Below are positions 44,527 to 52,887 of a stretch of 64,000 bases of DNA, piece after piece; the stretch's first letter is position 1; every line of letters begins with the position of its first letter. The position numbers were made by a program, and so were the translations under genes. The DNA comes from Acidobacteriota bacterium (GTDB lineage Bacteria > Acidobacteriota > Terriglobia > 20CM-2-55-15), in contig JAJEEE010000024.1 of assembly GCA_022821145.1 (NCBI GenBank), forward strand, positions 38,426 to 102,425, given 5' to 3'. Under the pieces are notes generated by a model. That model searched no databases and was not told the DNA's origin. It was given only the letters and a program-made list of their open reading frames with translations.

Positions 44527-45384
44527 ATGAAGACACTTCTAGGGGCCGTGGGCGCCGTCGCGCTCATGGCCGTCACGGCCCCGTCGCTTCTGGCGCAGTG
44601 GCCCGACTACCCGACGCGCAACGTGCCCAGGACTCCCGACGGGGAACCCGACCTGGAGGCCCCGGCGCCGCGAACCTACTGGGGCGCCGTGGACTTTTCC
44701 GGAATCTGGGAGAACCGCCGGCGGCGCCCGCAGGGCGCAGGCGACGGGCCGGAGCCGGACGCGCCGCCCCAACCGCCGCCGCCGCCCCCGGACGGGATAC
44801 CGAACGCGACGTTCTTCGACATCGGCGCGAACATCGAGGGCGGGGCGCCCTACACGGAGTGGGGCGCCGCGGTGCGCGACGAGCGCATGGCCGACAACAT
44901 GAAGAACAACCCCGACGCCAACTGCCTGCCCATGGGCCACATGCAGTTCCACCTGCACCCGCAGCCGCGCCGGATCGTCCAGACCGAGGACGTGATGGTG
45001 ATCATTTACGAGGGCAACGCCGGCATCCGGGAGATCTTTCTGGACGGACGGCCCTCGCCCGACAACGACCCGCAGCCCTGGTGGTACGGCTATTCGACCG
45101 GGCGCTGGGAAGGCGACACGCTGGTCGTGACCACGACGAACTTCCGAGACGAGGGCTGGCTCGACGTCAACGGGAGTCCGCTGACGGACGGGGGCGTCAT
45201 CACCGAGCGGTTCACGCGCGCGAACTACGGCGACATGGAGATCGTCGTTACGGTCGAGGACCCGATGGCGTACACCGAGCCGTTCACCGTGAAGGTGAAC
45301 CACCAGATCATGCTCGACACGGCGCTGATCGAGTTCGTCTGCATCGAGAACGAGAAATCGACCCAGTACTTCGATCCGGATTGA
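44527..45384 (+). CDS. Secreted protein of a family that accompanies DUF6152
   Basis: 285 residues with a signal peptide (1-23, L-L-A-Q). A Pro-rich linker lies near 77-90. W-Y-G-Y-S-T-G-R-W-E-G-D-T-L-V-V-T-T-T-N-F and H-L-H-P-Q-P-R-R-I-V-Q link it to the protein at 43058. The DUF6152 gene follows after 7 bp, a pairing that recurs in Acidobacteria. Function unknown. Confidence 0.78.
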   Translation: MKTLLGAVGAVALMAVTAPSLLAQWPDYPTRNVPRTPDGEPDLEAPAPRTYWGAVDFSGIWENRRRRPQGAGDGPEPDAPPQPPPPPPDGIPNATFFDIGANIEGGAPYTEWGAAVRDERMADNMKNNPDANCLPMGHMQFHLHPQPRRIVQTEDVMVIIYEGNAGIREIFLDGRPSPDNDPQPWWYGYSTGRWEGDTLVVTTTNFRDEGWLDVNGSPLTDGGVITERFTRANYGDMEIVVTVEDPMAYTEPFTVKVNHQIMLDTALIEFVCIENEKSTQYFDPD

Positions 45385-45391
45385 GGAGTTG

Positions 45392-45814
45392 ATGACGATG
45401 AAGACGATGAAACGGTTGTCGCCGATCGTGCTGGCCGCCGCTCTCGTGCTCGCGGCCGGCGGGTCGGCGCACGCGGCGGCCGCCCACCATGCCTTCTCGG
45501 CCGAGTTCTCCAGGGACCTGCCGTTGGAGTTGACCGGCGCGGTGACGCGCGTCGAATGGATGAACCCGCACGCCCGGTTCTACATCGAGGTGGAGGACGA
45601 GAACGGCGAGCTCGTCGAATGGGACTTCGAGCTCAGCAGCCCGAACGGCCTGATGCGGCGCGGTTGGCGGCGCGATTCCCTCGAGCAGGGGGACATCGTG
45701 ACCGTCACGGGCTACCGCGCCAAGAACGCGCCCCACGTGGGCAATGCGAGCACCGTCGTCCTGGCGGACGGGACGCGGGTTTTTGCCGGATCCTCCGCCG
45801 AGGACGAAGACTAG
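45392..45814 (+). CDS. DUF6152 family secreted protein
   Basis: 140 residues with a signal peptide (to about residue 30). A-H-H-A-F-S-A-E-F near 32-40 and E-W-M-N-P-H-A-R-F-Y near 52-61 are the DUF6152 signatures, with V-T-G-Y-R-A-K near 109 typical of an OB-fold-like domain. GAGGAG at 45383-45388 sits 3 bases before this ATG and 9 before the one at 45398, so the true start may be 45398. Confidence 0.82.
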   Translation: MTMKTMKRLSPIVLAAALVLAAGGSAHAAAAHHAFSAEFSRDLPLELTGAVTRVEWMNPHARFYIEVEDENGELVEWDFELSSPNGLMRRGWRRDSLEQGDIVTVTGYRAKNAPHVGNASTVVLADGTRVFAGSSAEDED

Positions 45815-45835
45815 TCGAAAAGTAAGGAGCCGCCC

Positions 45836-46813
45836 GTGTACCCCAAACGCATGATCGTCACGATTTCACTGGTGTTCGCCTTCGGTTGCGCGGGTGAGCC
45901 CGAAGCCGAGGAGGCCGCCACTCCCGAACCCGCGTTCGATGAGACGGCGTTCACCGTCGTGGACGCGGCGGCGTTCCGGGAGTTGATCCCCGCCGACGCC
46001 GGCGTCGCCCAACTGGCGACCGGCCTGCAGTTCGTCGAAGGTCCGGTGTGGATCGACTCCGACGGGGGTTATCTCGTGTTCAGCGACATCCCGGCGAACG
46101 AGCTGAAGCGGTGGGACGCCGAGAACGGCGTGCAGACGTTCCGGGCCCCGAGCGGCTCGTCCAACGGGAACACGCTCGATCTCGAGAGCCGGCTCGTCAC
46201 GGCGCAGCACGACGGGCGGATCACGCGGACCGAGGCGGACGGCACGATCGTCACTCTCGTCGAACGGTACATGGACACGCGGCTCAGCTCGCCCAACGAC
46301 GTCGTCGTCCGGTCCGACGGCACGATCTGGTTCACGGATCCGGACTATGGGTTGGGCGACCGGGAACAGGAAACGCCCGGCAACTACGTCTACCGCCTGG
46401 ACGAGTCGACGGGCGAAACGACGGCGGTGGTCACCGACATGGTGCGTCCGAACGGACTCTGCTTCGCGCCCGACGAGGCGACGCTGTACGTCGCCGATTC
46501 CGGGGACCCGCGGAACATCCGCGCCTACGTGGTCGCCGAGGACGGCGCCGTATCGGGCGGCGACGTGTTCGCGTCCATCGACGTGGGTTTCCCCGACGGC
46601 ATCCGGTGCGACGCGCTCGGCAACGTCTGGACCAGCTCGGGCGACGGCGCCCAGATCTACTCGGCGGCGGGCGATCTGATCGGCCGCGTTCTGTTGCCCG
46701 AGGGGGCGGCGAACCTGGCCTTCGGAGGTCCCGACGGCATGACCGTCTACTTCACCGCCCGAACGTCCCTCTATTCGATCCCCGCGCTGGTCGGCGACGC
46801 CGCGGCGCGATAG
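45836..46813 (+). CDS. SMP-30/gluconolactonase-like lipoprotein
   Basis: 325 residues. The GTG at 45836 is set by AAGGAG 6 bases upstream. F-A-F-G-C near residue 18 is a lipobox-like site followed by an acidic linker, so it is probably a lipoprotein. The propeller carries F-V-E-G-P-V-W, L-S-S-P-N-D-V-V-V-R-S-D-G-T-I-W-F-T-D-P, R-P-N-G-L-C-F and F-P-D-G-I-R-C, the metal-binding E/N/D set of SMP-30 lactonases. Hydrolysis of a sugar lactone in the periplasm is likely. It fits with the sugar-oxidising operon downstream. Confidence 0.85.
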   Translation: MYPKRMIVTISLVFAFGCAGEPEAEEAATPEPAFDETAFTVVDAAAFRELIPADAGVAQLATGLQFVEGPVWIDSDGGYLVFSDIPANELKRWDAENGVQTFRAPSGSSNGNTLDLESRLVTAQHDGRITRTEADGTIVTLVERYMDTRLSSPNDVVVRSDGTIWFTDPDYGLGDREQETPGNYVYRLDESTGETTAVVTDMVRPNGLCFAPDEATLYVADSGDPRNIRAYVVAEDGAVSGGDVFASIDVGFPDGIRCDALGNVWTSSGDGAQIYSAAGDLIGRVLLPEGAANLAFGGPDGMTVYFTARTSLYSIPALVGDAAAR

Positions 46814-46848
46814 GAAAAGCGCCGCCGCGCGTTAGGACAACGCGGCCG

Positions 46849-47466
46849 TCACCATTCGATCGGGCTCTCGGTGTGGTCGGTCGCGACGTCGTCGAGCCCG
46901 GGCAGCTCGAACGCCGCGTCCCGCTCGAATCCGTGGCCGTCCGCCAGTATCCGCACGACGTCAGGGTTTCGAAGCGCCAGCATGTGGTCGATCCCGAATG
47001 CCGCGTCCAGCGAGTGCAGGAACAGGCTGATGGCGTTGCCGTGAGAGCAGACGGCCACGCTCCGCCCCGCGTGCGTCCGGACGATCCGCTCGATCGCGGG
47101 ACCCATTCTCCGTTGCGTTTCCAGCGAGGTCTCACAACCCGGAAGGGCGTAACCGAAGTCTCGCCACGACTCGGCCATGACCGACTCGAAGTCCCGGCGG
47201 AGCCCGATCGTGATCCGGCGCTCGCGCAGGTCGTCGTCGACGTCGATCGCCATGCCCGTGTCTTCGGCGAACGGGCGGATCGTGTCCATGCAGCGCGTGT
47301 AGGGGCTCGACACGATGCTGTCGATCCCGAGCGGCGCCAGCAGGGGCGACAGCAGGCGGGCCTGGCGGCGCCCGACCTCGCTCAACTGCCAGTCGGGCTC
47401 GTCGCGGCGGTTGGACGGCCGGCTCTGGGCGTGCCGGACCAGGTAGAGGATCGTTCTACCGGCCAT
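46849..47466 (-). CDS. Histidine phosphatase (phosphoglycerate mutase-like)
   Basis: 205 residues. L-V-R-H-A-Q-S gives the catalytic R11-H12 and V-C-S-H-G-N-A the second His. R-Q-A-R-L-L-S-P-L and S-S-P-Y-T-R-C-M-D-T are the other family motifs. Cytosolic. A substrate cannot be named. Convergent with the SMP-30 gene, with a weak CGCGTT/AACGCG hairpin at 46828-46844 between them. Confidence 0.88.
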   Translation of the reverse strand: MAGRTILYLVRHAQSRPSNRRDEPDWQLSEVGRRQARLLSPLLAPLGIDSIVSSPYTRCMDTIRPFAEDTGMAIDVDDDLRERRITIGLRRDFESVMAESWRDFGYALPGCETSLETQRRMGPAIERIVRTHAGRSVAVCSHGNAISLFLHSLDAAFGIDHMLALRNPDVVRILADGHGFERDAAFELPGLDDVATDHTESPIEW

Positions 47467-47525
47467 CGCCGTTCGAAACCCTCGGTGTGCGCAAGCCGTT
47501 CATGATTCGATAAACTGAACGCGGC

Positions 47526-48482
47526 ATGGTACACCGATTCCGTCCGCTTCTCATCGTCCCCCTCCTGACGCTGACGGGTATCCCCGCCGCTGCGGCCCAG
47601 ACGGCCGGCCGGGCGGCCCGCGCGCACATCGTCGCGCTGTCCGAGGACATAGGCGCCCGGCTGGCCGGCTCGCCGGCCGAGGCCCGGGCCGCCCGGTATA
47701 TCCACGGCGTTCTCGAGGACCTGGGATACGCCGCCGAGCGGCAATCCTTCGACTTCGAGCCGGAGGATCGGCGGCGCGGTGCGGAGTTGACGTCGGACAA
47801 CGTCATCGCCGTCAAGCCGGGGGCGTCGGGGCGGGAGATCATCGTGGGCGCGCACTACGACTCGGAGGTGCGCGGCCGGGGGGCGGGCGACAACGCCTCC
47901 GGCGTGGCGTTGATGCTCGAAACCGCCGAGGCCCTGCGGGACGTCGAGACCCCGTACACGATCCGCTTCATCGCGTTCGGCGCGGAGGAGCAGGGGTTGG
48001 CCGGCTCCCGCCATTACGTCGAGTCCATGTCCGACGAAGCGATCGGGAACACGGTGGCCATGATCAACCTCGACAGCCTGATCGTCGGCGAGATCGCGTA
48101 CGTCTACGGAAGCGCGGGCCCGGACGGCGTCCTGCGCGACTGGATCCTGGCGCGGGCCTTGGAGGACGGTCTCCGTCTCCGGACCCAGACCGGCGAGAAT
48201 CCGGAGTACCCGGCCGGGACGACGTGCGACTGCTCGGATCACGCGCCGTTCAAGGACGCCGGCATCCAGTACGCCTATTTCGAATCCACCAACTGGGCGT
48301 TGGGCGACAAGGACGGCTACGTGCAGGTCGATGCCCGCTACGGCGAGGACGGCCGCGTCTGGCACACGCCGTTCGACACGCTCGACTACATCGACCGGAC
48401 GTTCCCGGGCCGCGCGGATGCGCGCCTCGCGCTGTTCGCCTCGCTGCTCTACCGAGCGCTGACCGAGTACACGGCGCGCTGA
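47526..48482 (+). CDS. Secreted M28-family zinc aminopeptidase
   Basis: 318 residues with a signal peptide (1-25, A-A-A-A-Q). Metal and catalytic residues: H110 in G-A-H-Y-D-S, D122 in G-D-N-A-S-G, E154/E155 in G-A-E-E-Q-G-L-A-G-S, D in M-I-N-L-D-S, and the last His in C-S-D-H-A-P-F. Full M28 set, so an active peptidase is expected. TAAACT at 47511-47516 lies about 10 bases before the start, hinting at a very short leader. Confidence 0.9.
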   Translation: MVHRFRPLLIVPLLTLTGIPAAAAQTAGRAARAHIVALSEDIGARLAGSPAEARAARYIHGVLEDLGYAAERQSFDFEPEDRRRGAELTSDNVIAVKPGASGREIIVGAHYDSEVRGRGAGDNASGVALMLETAEALRDVETPYTIRFIAFGAEEQGLAGSRHYVESMSDEAIGNTVAMINLDSLIVGEIAYVYGSAGPDGVLRDWILARALEDGLRLRTQTGENPEYPAGTTCDCSDHAPFKDAGIQYAYFESTNWALGDKDGYVQVDARYGEDGRVWHTPFDTLDYIDRTFPGRADARLALFASLLYRALTEYTAR

Positions 48483-48510
48483 GCGTCCCTTCCCTCGGAC
48501 CACGTGTCCG

Positions 48511-48822
48511 TCACAGGACGCGGTCGTGGCCCCACGGGTGACGGGCCGTCAGCTCGTATTCCTTGACCCCGTTCGCCGTGGCGCCGGGGTCGTGAAGGAT
48601 CGCCGCTGTGAAGACCACGCCCAGCTCCCGGAGCAGGCGCTCCAGGACCTGGGAACCGTAGGTGAGGCCCGGAAACTCCATCGCGTCGCGGTTGACGTCC
48701 AGAACGACGGTCTTCTCCGGCGTGATGACGACACGGCGCAGCGCCCGCAGCTTGTCGGATTCGCGGCGCAGGAATCGGATCACCGCGCCCTCGTCCTCGA
48801 TGGTTCCTTCGTAAACCAGCAT
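48511..48822 (-). CDS. Hypothetical protein, last gene of the oxidation operon
   Basis: 103 residues, no signal peptide. An early E-G-T-I-E-D-E-G-A-V-I-R-F-L-R-R-E and a V-V-I-T-P-E-K-T-V-V-L-D-V block suggest a small alpha/beta protein. It starts 18 bp after the MBL-fold gene stop. No family recognised. Confidence 0.6.
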   Translation of the reverse strand: MLVYEGTIEDEGAVIRFLRRESDKLRALRRVVITPEKTVVLDVNRDAMEFPGLTYGSQVLERLLRELGVVFTAAILHDPGATANGVKEYELTARHPWGHDRVL

Positions 48823-48840
48823 GTCGGTGTTTTGCCTCGC

Positions 48841-50472
48841 CTACTCGAACACGCGCAGGAACTCGTCCCACGAAACCGGCTCGCCATGGATGGGGACGAT
48901 CGTGTCGACGTCGAGGCCGAGACGTTCCACCTGCGTCACGAGCGCCCGGTGCGCCGCGCCGGCGGCGTCGGGCAACCCCTCGTGGGTGTCGAGCAGGTCG
49001 GCTTGAATGACGATCCGTTCCCTCGGCAGGTAAGCCATCAGCATGCCTTCGACGTGCTGGAGCGGCTGGACGTAGGAGATGTGCATGTTGCGGTCTCCGT
49101 CGCTCAACACGTAGTTCTCGGTGACGCGTTCGTACTGGTACCCCTCGGCGAGCTCGGTGGGCGGCCACAGCGAAAGCATGTCGGGCTCGAGCGTTCGCTG
49201 ATCGTAGTTCATGACGTCCCGGGTGTAGAACTCGAAGTTCGTCCAGTGCGTGACGATCGTCGCCCCGATATGCATGTACGTTCGCAGCCCGCCGATATGG
49301 TCGTGGTGCTGGTGCGTGTTGACCAGGAACCGGATGGGCCGGTCGGGGACGAGCCGGACGACTTCCTCGATGACGGCCAGGCTGCGCGCCTCGTCGATGG
49401 GCGCCTCCACGACGGCGACGAAGTCGTCGAACCGGACGGCGACGCTGTTGTGGGAGGCGCCTCCCAGCAGGTACACGCCGTCGGCCAGCTCCGTCGTCTC
49501 CACGCCGACGGAAAACGTCGCGCCCTGCACGGAGGCGGGCACGGGCACGGAATCCGGACACGCGTTCGCCCGAACGTCCGCCAGCTCGCCGCCGAACGCG
49601 TTGTGGCCGGCGGTGATGCTCTGCGCCTGGTAGTTGTCGTCCCAGCCGGCGTGATGGTGCCAGCCTGTGGGGAAGCGTACGCCGCCGCCGACATCGACAT
49701 AGCTCTCGTTCGTGAACTCGTGCTCGTAGTTCATGTCTCCCAGGACGGGATCGGGAACCCAGGTGTGGATGCGTTGGAGCAGGTTCTCGTCGTTGATCGT
49801 GGCGTCCACACGGTACTTGCCGAGTACCGTGATCGAAACGATCCTCACCATCGGCGGATCGCTCGTCGGCCCGTCGCGGCCCATTTCTCCCAGTTCCCAT
49901 CGCCATGCGGCCTTCGGGTCGGCGCCCGGCAACCGGGCGGCCTTGAGAAACCCGTGCGGATTGAGCCACAGGTCCAGTTGCCAGAGTTCGGCGTCCTCGG
50001 GCCGGGCCGCGACCGGATCGCCCCCGGCCCCGTCGACGTGCCAGGCCGCGTCGCCGGTGACCACGAACCTCTGGCGCACGTTCCGTTGCGTCGGCGTGCC
50101 GTCCAGCCATCCCAGGCCCCACTTCCATGACGCCGGGTTCCGTCCCGGCTCCCGGTCGAACTCCTCCGTCATCGTCCCGGTTTCCCAGTTCATGGTGCGC
50201 GTGTAGTTCATCAACGGCGCGGCGTCGGGCCAGTCGACGTCCCATGCATGCAAGCGCTGCTGGCCCACGATGTTGGCCGTCGCCGTCCCGGAGATCGTCA
50301 CGCATTGCAGGTTGTCGGCGCCGATGGCCGCCTCGGCCGCTTCGAGGATGGGGATCGGGTCCAGGTAGCCCGCCGGCAGGGAGTCGGCCCCACTCTGGCG
50401 AGCGGCGGCCGAAGCGCCCGTCGGCGCCGACAGGATCACAAGAACGGAAAGTATGCCCAGTCTGCCCGTCAT
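48841..50472 (-). CDS. Secreted MBL-fold protein with long N-terminal domain
   Basis: 543 residues with a signal peptide (1-26). The first ~280 residues are a beta-rich domain of unknown type. The C-terminal MBL domain has N-T-H-Q-H-H-D-H-I-G-G (full HxHxDH), a downstream H-V-E-G-M and the I-H-G-E-P strand end. ATG 50472 has GGGAGGG just upstream; ATG 50484 is possible. It follows the GMC gene closely and is part of the operon 55020-48511. The frame remains open to 52077, but that part is the antisense-like shadow of the GMC gene. Confidence 0.85.
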   Translation of the reverse strand: MTGRLGILSVLVILSAPTGASAAARQSGADSLPAGYLDPIPILEAAEAAIGADNLQCVTISGTATANIVGQQRLHAWDVDWPDAAPLMNYTRTMNWETGTMTEEFDREPGRNPASWKWGLGWLDGTPTQRNVRQRFVVTGDAAWHVDGAGGDPVAARPEDAELWQLDLWLNPHGFLKAARLPGADPKAAWRWELGEMGRDGPTSDPPMVRIVSITVLGKYRVDATINDENLLQRIHTWVPDPVLGDMNYEHEFTNESYVDVGGGVRFPTGWHHHAGWDDNYQAQSITAGHNAFGGELADVRANACPDSVPVPASVQGATFSVGVETTELADGVYLLGGASHNSVAVRFDDFVAVVEAPIDEARSLAVIEEVVRLVPDRPIRFLVNTHQHHDHIGGLRTYMHIGATIVTHWTNFEFYTRDVMNYDQRTLEPDMLSLWPPTELAEGYQYERVTENYVLSDGDRNMHISYVQPLQHVEGMLMAYLPRERIVIQADLLDTHEGLPDAAGAAHRALVTQVERLGLDVDTIVPIHGEPVSWDEFLRVFE

Positions 50473-50486
50473 GCTCCCTCCCATCT

Positions 50487-52196
50487 TCAGACCTCTCCGA
50501 TGGTCCGCCAGTTCCGGACCAGGTGTTCGGCCGTCCGCCACGCCAGCGCCTGGGCCGTCAACGTCGGGTTCCGGGCGCCGCTGGTGCCCATCACGGAGGC
50601 GCCGAGGACGCCCAGGTTGCCGGCTTCGTGCGAAAAGCCCCACCGGTCGACGACGTTCGTGTCCGGGTCGTCGCCCATCCGCGTGCCTCCATAAGCATGG
50701 GTGGAGGGTCCCATCGTTCCCAGGCCCAGGCGAATCGTGTCGATGGCGCCGGCCGCGGTGAACCACTCGACCATCCTCTCCTGCATGAAGGCGGCGATCC
50801 GTCGCTCGTTGTCCTTGAAGTCGGCCGTGATCCGACAGACGGGAAATCCAAGGGGATCGGTGACTTCGGGATCCAGGTCCAGGTAGTTGTCCTCGTAGGG
50901 CAGCGTCGTTTTCTGAATGTAGGTGTTCGTCCACCGGTCGGCGTTTTCCCGGATGAACGCCTTCCACTCCGAGCCCCACCGCGGGGCGCGTCCGAACGTG
51001 TCCATCCGCGCCGCGGCGATGGGACGGCGCTCGGTATAGATCCAGAGGTTGCCCCCGCCGATGAAGTCGACGCCGGCATGATCGAAGTTGTCGTCGGCCC
51101 AGTCGTCGACGGCCACCCCCTGCGCCGCGGCGCCGTACCAGTTGTTCAGTTCGAAGGGGAACAGCGCGGTGACCCCGGCCCCGGTCGCGTGACTGAAATA
51201 GTGACGGCCCACCTGGCCGTGGTTGTTCGCAAGCCCCCTCGGATACGCGTCCGAGGTCGACAGCAGCAGCGTGCGGACGTTCTCGTAGGTGTAGCTGGCA
51301 AGCAGGACGGCGCGGGCGGGCTGGAAGTACTCTTGTCCGTCGCGGATGAAGGTGACTCCCGTGGCGCGGCCGTCGTCGTCGACCTCGATCCGGGTCACGT
51401 GCGCGTGCGTCAGGATGTTGAAGTCTCCGGTCTCCTGGGCCTTCGGGATCGTCGACACCGCCGTCGAGCTCTTGGCGTCCACGTGACATCCGCCCCGGGA
51501 GCAGAACCCGTGAAAGACACAGCCGGGACGTCCATCGTAGGCTTCCGACGTGATGGCCGCCGGTCCCGGAAACGGATGCCAGCCGAGCCCGCGGGCGGCG
51601 TCGGCCATGTGTTCGGTAAACCCGCTGCCTCGGAGGGGCGGCATGGGGTAGGAGCGGCTTCGGGGTCCTTCGAAGATGTTGCCGCGGGGGTCGATCGTCC
51701 CGTCGATGTTGCCGGCCTGGCCCGAGATCCCGACCTCCCGTTCGACGTTGTCGTAGTACGGTTCCAGCTCGTCGAGACCGAAAGGCCAGTCCTCGACCGT
51801 CGATCCGGGCGGGATGCGGGAGGCCCCGTATCGACGCGTGGTTTCGCTGACGACCCTGAAGTCCCACGGGTTGAGACGCCAGCTCTGGCCCCAGTAGTGG
51901 AGCGACGTGCCTCCGACGGCGTTCATCATCGGGTGGATCGCGCGTCGCGGGGAGTACGGCGCCGAGGCGTTCGGCCGGTGCGTCGGCACCTCGCGGTTCG
52001 CCTTCTGAGCCGACTGCGGCCATCCGCGGACGTTGTTCCGGAGCTCGTCGGGCGCGAAGTCGCGCGGGCCCAACCACGGGCCCGCTTCGAGGCCGACCAC
52101 GACGAGTCCGGCGCGGGCCAGCGGCAGCGCCGCCACCCCGCCGACCGCTCCGACGCCGACGATGGCGACGTCGGCGGGCGGCAACGTCTGGGCCAT
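50487..52196 (-). CDS. GMC oxidoreductase (gluconate 2-dehydrogenase large subunit-like)
   Basis: 569 residues, FAD-dependent. A-I-V-G-V-G-A-V-G-G is the dinucleotide-binding motif. S-L-H-Y-W-G-Q-S-W near residue 99 and the C-terminal block (H-A-Y-G-G-T-R-M-G-D-D-P, then G-A-S-V-M-G-T-S-G-A-R-N-P-T) define the GMC/ChoA-type catalytic region with His. No signal; export would rely on the Tat partner encoded upstream. The TGA of the subunit-3 gene overlaps a GTG at 52199 (GTGA) and the ATG at 52196 follows, so the genes are coupled. Confidence 0.88.
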   Translation of the reverse strand: MAQTLPPADVAIVGVGAVGGVAALPLARAGLVVVGLEAGPWLGPRDFAPDELRNNVRGWPQSAQKANREVPTHRPNASAPYSPRRAIHPMMNAVGGTSLHYWGQSWRLNPWDFRVVSETTRRYGASRIPPGSTVEDWPFGLDELEPYYDNVEREVGISGQAGNIDGTIDPRGNIFEGPRSRSYPMPPLRGSGFTEHMADAARGLGWHPFPGPAAITSEAYDGRPGCVFHGFCSRGGCHVDAKSSTAVSTIPKAQETGDFNILTHAHVTRIEVDDDGRATGVTFIRDGQEYFQPARAVLLASYTYENVRTLLLSTSDAYPRGLANNHGQVGRHYFSHATGAGVTALFPFELNNWYGAAAQGVAVDDWADDNFDHAGVDFIGGGNLWIYTERRPIAAARMDTFGRAPRWGSEWKAFIRENADRWTNTYIQKTTLPYEDNYLDLDPEVTDPLGFPVCRITADFKDNERRIAAFMQERMVEWFTAAGAIDTIRLGLGTMGPSTHAYGGTRMGDDPDTNVVDRWGFSHEAGNLGVLGASVMGTSGARNPTLTAQALAWRTAEHLVRNWRTIGEV

Positions 52197-52873
52197 CACG
52201 CGCCTCCCTTCGTGAACATCGGGTAGTCGTAGGCCGACCGACGGTTGGAGGGCGGCGTTCGCTCCATTCGCTGCTCGTCGGCGGTCACGACGGTTCGGAC
52301 TCCCGGGTAGCCGATCAGGTCCCAGCCCACGAAGTTGGCGTTGCCGCCGTAATACGGGTCGCAGAAGGTTCCCTCGATCGTGTGCGTTCTCACCAGCTCG
52401 AAGAACGTCGAGGAGTCGGGGTTGAAACCGGTGGCCCGATCGAACTCCATGTCGCCGAGGACGGCATCCTGGGCCTCGGGTCCCAGCTCGATGAACGGCG
52501 CGCCGCGGGACTCTTCGGCATAGCGGTCGACGGCGGCCAGTCCGGACGCATAGGCGTTCCGCGAGGACGCCAGGGGCCCGGCGAGCGCGCGGTCGATGTA
52601 GTGGGCCGCGCGTGCCTCCATCGCCCCCGGTCCGTTCCGGTCGGAAGGGATCAGCCGGGCGACGATCGCTTCGAGCGTATCGGACTCCGCCGCCGTCAGG
52701 GCCTCGAACGGTTCCTGCGCGGGTTCGGATGGGACCGCGGGCGCGGCGGCCGACAGCGGCAACGCGCCGGCGGCGCCGGCCATGCCGGCCCGCTTCAGCA
52801 ACTCGCGGCGGGAAATACCCGTCTTCTCGGGCTGGGGTTCCCCGTTCGGAGGATCATCCGATCGGTTTGCCAT
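52196..52873 (-). CDS. Gluconate 2-dehydrogenase subunit 3-like, Tat-exported
   Basis: 225 residues. S-R-R-E-L-L-K-R-A-G-M near 20-30 is a Tat signal, expected to carry the GMC partner across the membrane. L-T-A-A-E-S-D-T-L-E-A-I-V-A-R-L-I-P-S-D near 58-77, then P-G-A-M-E-A-R and a C-terminal G-T-F-C-D-P-Y-Y-G-G-N fit the subunit 3 family. Known members are the small subunit of membrane-associated gluconate/fructose dehydrogenases. No cytochrome subunit gene is present here. Confidence 0.85.
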   Translation of the reverse strand: MANRSDDPPNGEPQPEKTGISRRELLKRAGMAGAAGALPLSAAAPAVPSEPAQEPFEALTAAESDTLEAIVARLIPSDRNGPGAMEARAAHYIDRALAGPLASSRNAYASGLAAVDRYAEESRGAPFIELGPEAQDAVLGDMEFDRATGFNPDSSTFFELVRTHTIEGTFCDPYYGGNANFVGWDLIGYPGVRTVVTADEQRMERTPPSNRRSAYDYPMFTKGGA

Positions 52874-52887
52874 GACGCACCCCCTTC

